DNA from: DAIOEK01 sp963708715
GTDB lineage: Bacteria; Chloroflexota; Anaerolineae; Anaerolineales; Anaerolineaceae
Assembly (NCBI GenBank): GCA_963708715.1
Contig: CAVPSU010000001.1
Location: 930,001-994,000, forward strand
Length of the DNA: 64,000 nt
Direction: 5' to 3'
Below the pieces are notes generated by a model. That model was not told where the DNA came from. It saw only the letters and a list, made by a program, of their open reading frames with translations, and did no database searches. Each line of letters begins with the position of its first letter. Positions within the stretch are counted from its first letter, which is position 1. Shown one piece after another: positions 62,953 to 64,000 of the stretch. The translations under genes and the position numbers were made by a program.

Positions 62953-63333
62953 ATGCAAACGATAGTCACATCCCGAAAATTTTGGGCAGCCGCCATCAGC
63001 CTGGTACTGATCTGCGTGGGCGCCTTCATCCCACGCCTGCCCGATCTCAGCCAACCCCTGACCGATCTGGCTGTCCTGGTGTCCGCATATATCTGCGGCA
63101 CCGCCATGGAAGGGAATCTGATCATCCCTCCCGGTAACGCCCTCGGCAACTTGCTGCATTCCCGAAAATTTTGGGCAGCCTTCGCCGGATTGGGAGTCCT
63201 TCTGCTTCGGGCACTCAGCCCATCCTTTCCCATCCCGGATGAACAACTGACCGCGATCATCATCACCCTTTCCGCCTACATCTTCGGAACCGGTTTGCAG
63301 GACGGGTTGTCAGGAAAACAGTATGGCACGTAA
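62953..63333 (+). CDS. Holin-like membrane protein with internal duplication
   Basis: 126 residues in two halves. Each has SRKFWAA (7-13 and 70-76), a hydrophobic helix, a PDLSQPLTDLA or PDEQLTAIIIT segment and a second helix ending YICGTAMEG or YIFGTGLQDG. A 21-base stretch is identical at 62971-62991 and 63160-63180, so the duplication is recent or under strong constraint. Four short helices in a phage operon suggest a holin; unproven. AAAGGAG precedes the ATG. Confidence 0.72.
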   Translation: MQTIVTSRKFWAAAISLVLICVGAFIPRLPDLSQPLTDLAVLVSAYICGTAMEGNLIIPPGNALGNLLHSRKFWAAFAGLGVLLLRALSPSFPIPDEQLTAIIITLSAYIFGTGLQDGLSGKQYGT

Positions 63334-63526
63334 ACCGGTCAGCGAGGTAACGGTCAAGCCTGATCCGCCAGAAGTCGCCGGCTTGCTGACCGCCGCGGAG
63401 CGGATCGGCTGCCATGTATCCGACCTCCTGAAATGGAGACAATTGCCCGATGGCAGCCTGGTTGTGATCGGTCCGAACGGGCGTAAGTACCTGTTCACAC
63501 CGGCCATGCTGGAGAGTAATGATTAA
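63323..63526 (+). CDS. Small protein in phage operon, unknown
   Basis: 67 residues; a possible winged-helix-like or excisionase-like pattern (LLTAAERIGCHVSDLLKWRQLPDGSLVVIGPNGRKYLF). It overlaps the holin-like gene by 11 bases. Not recognised beyond this. Confidence 0.6.
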   Translation: MARKPVSEVTVKPDPPEVAGLLTAAERIGCHVSDLLKWRQLPDGSLVVIGPNGRKYLFTPAMLESND

Positions 63527-63569
63527 TCGTATTGGTTGGGAGCGATATGCTCCAAAGGAGTACTGAACC

Positions 63570-63983
63570 ATGAATACAAACCTGGAAACGATCGAACAAC
63601 GGGTCTCCGTCCTCTTGCAGGACCTGACTCAACTCACCTTCACATCCCAACTGGTGGTGGAAGGGATCCGGCTGGCGATCAAAGAATACAGCCTGGCCAG
63701 CGGACAGGTGGAAAGCCTGGCGGGACTCGACGATGCAGTGCTCACTTCCGTTCCCGAGTACGATTGCGGGATCCTGGTCCTCGGGGCAGCCGGGTATATC
63801 GCCGCCGCGAAGACAATGGATCGCAAAGAGTCATTCAACCTGGTGGATCAGCTTCCTGAAGCGGTGACCAATCTCGGCACCAGGCTGCTGCTCCGCTTCG
63901 ACCGCCTTTTGGGGACCGTCCGCTCTGCCCGAATGCGGGCAGCCGATGTCGCCCCCTGGGGTGACGGCTGGTCGTTGGTATAG
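63570..63983 (+). CDS. Putative phage head-tail connector-like protein
   Basis: 137 residues, mainly helical (IRLAIKEYSLASGQVESL, CGILVLGAAGYIAAAKTMDRKESF). Small helical proteins after portal and capsid often are connector or neck proteins; the call is by position and size. Ribosome site AAAGGAG about 9 bases upstream. Confidence 0.5.
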   Translation: MNTNLETIEQRVSVLLQDLTQLTFTSQLVVEGIRLAIKEYSLASGQVESLAGLDDAVLTSVPEYDCGILVLGAAGYIAAAKTMDRKESFNLVDQLPEAVTNLGTRLLLRFDRLLGTVRSARMRAADVAPWGDGWSLV

Positions 63984-63994
63984 GCAGAGGAGAA

Positions 63995-64000
63995 ATGGAA
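63995..64000 (+). CDS. Start of the next phage-operon gene (two codons)
   Basis: ATG at 63995 preceded by GAGGAG; the gene continues beyond the window, 11 bases after the previous stop. The operon therefore goes on, perhaps to tail genes. Confidence 0.5.

Overview
The window reads as a chromosomal segment of a Chloroflexota bacterium, most likely class Anaerolineae. The call rests on gene content: a single-chain alpha-beta glycyl-tRNA synthetase, a bacterial complex I operon, lipoproteins and secreted proteins with Thr/Pro linkers, and many small dispersed palindromic repeats. No rRNA or species marker is present, so the placement is inference. Core genes use sigma70-like promoters (TATAAT-type -10 boxes), and at least one mRNA (HIT protein, perhaps also pstS) looks leaderless.

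Layout. 1-7.6 kb: the nuoABCDEFGH part of a complex I operon on the minus strand, with its promoter at 7604-7632. 7.7-11.2 kb: a decayed membrane-protein gene, then YccF, CBS, fatty-acid-hydroxylase-like and SDR genes. 11.3-23 kb: translation and housekeeping (fused glyQS, a response regulator, two tRNA-Gln genes, glmU, a CNNM/HlyC-like protein, cdd, recO, an MFS transporter, glnS). 23-29 kb: a VTT membrane protein, an ICMT-like methyltransferase, an NlpC/P60-like protein, an AlkD-like protein, a frameshifted TPR-type gene, a solitary DNA methyltransferase and a lipoprotein sugar dehydrogenase. 29.4-32.2 kb: a three-gene phage packaging operon (terminase) next to a hicBA toxin-antitoxin pair. 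32.4-50 kb: pstSCAB, xseAB, HIT, gatB/gatA/gatC, secreted proteins, dnaK and DoxX. 50-58.9 kb: an accessory zone full of repeats, with a membrane-HTH-membrane cassette, a wrecked methyltransferase-nuclease gene and a TcmP/three-Cys-motif (DUF5131) pair. 59-64 kb: a GC-rich phage head operon (portal, protease-capsid fusion, holin-like and connector-like genes) that runs off the window.

The most interesting result is regulatory. The terminase operon (minus strand, near 31.6 kb) and the portal-capsid operon (plus strand, near 59.0 kb) lie 27 kb apart with core chromosomal genes between them, yet they share one control architecture. A dyad TGTCA-N4-TGACA abuts the -35, and a second dyad ATAGA-N8-TCTAT follows the -10. 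The first dyad's start lies exactly 49 bases from the second's in both places. I found no third copy. This suggests a split but co-regulated phage-head/DNA-packaging system, such as a domesticated prophage or gene-transfer-agent-like regulon.

Other notable points: GlnRS and GatCAB coexist, with tRNA-Gln(CTG) placed just before glnS. Several single-base frameshifts sit in accessory genes while long core genes are intact. A 249-bp composite repeat is tandemly duplicated inside the capsid operon.
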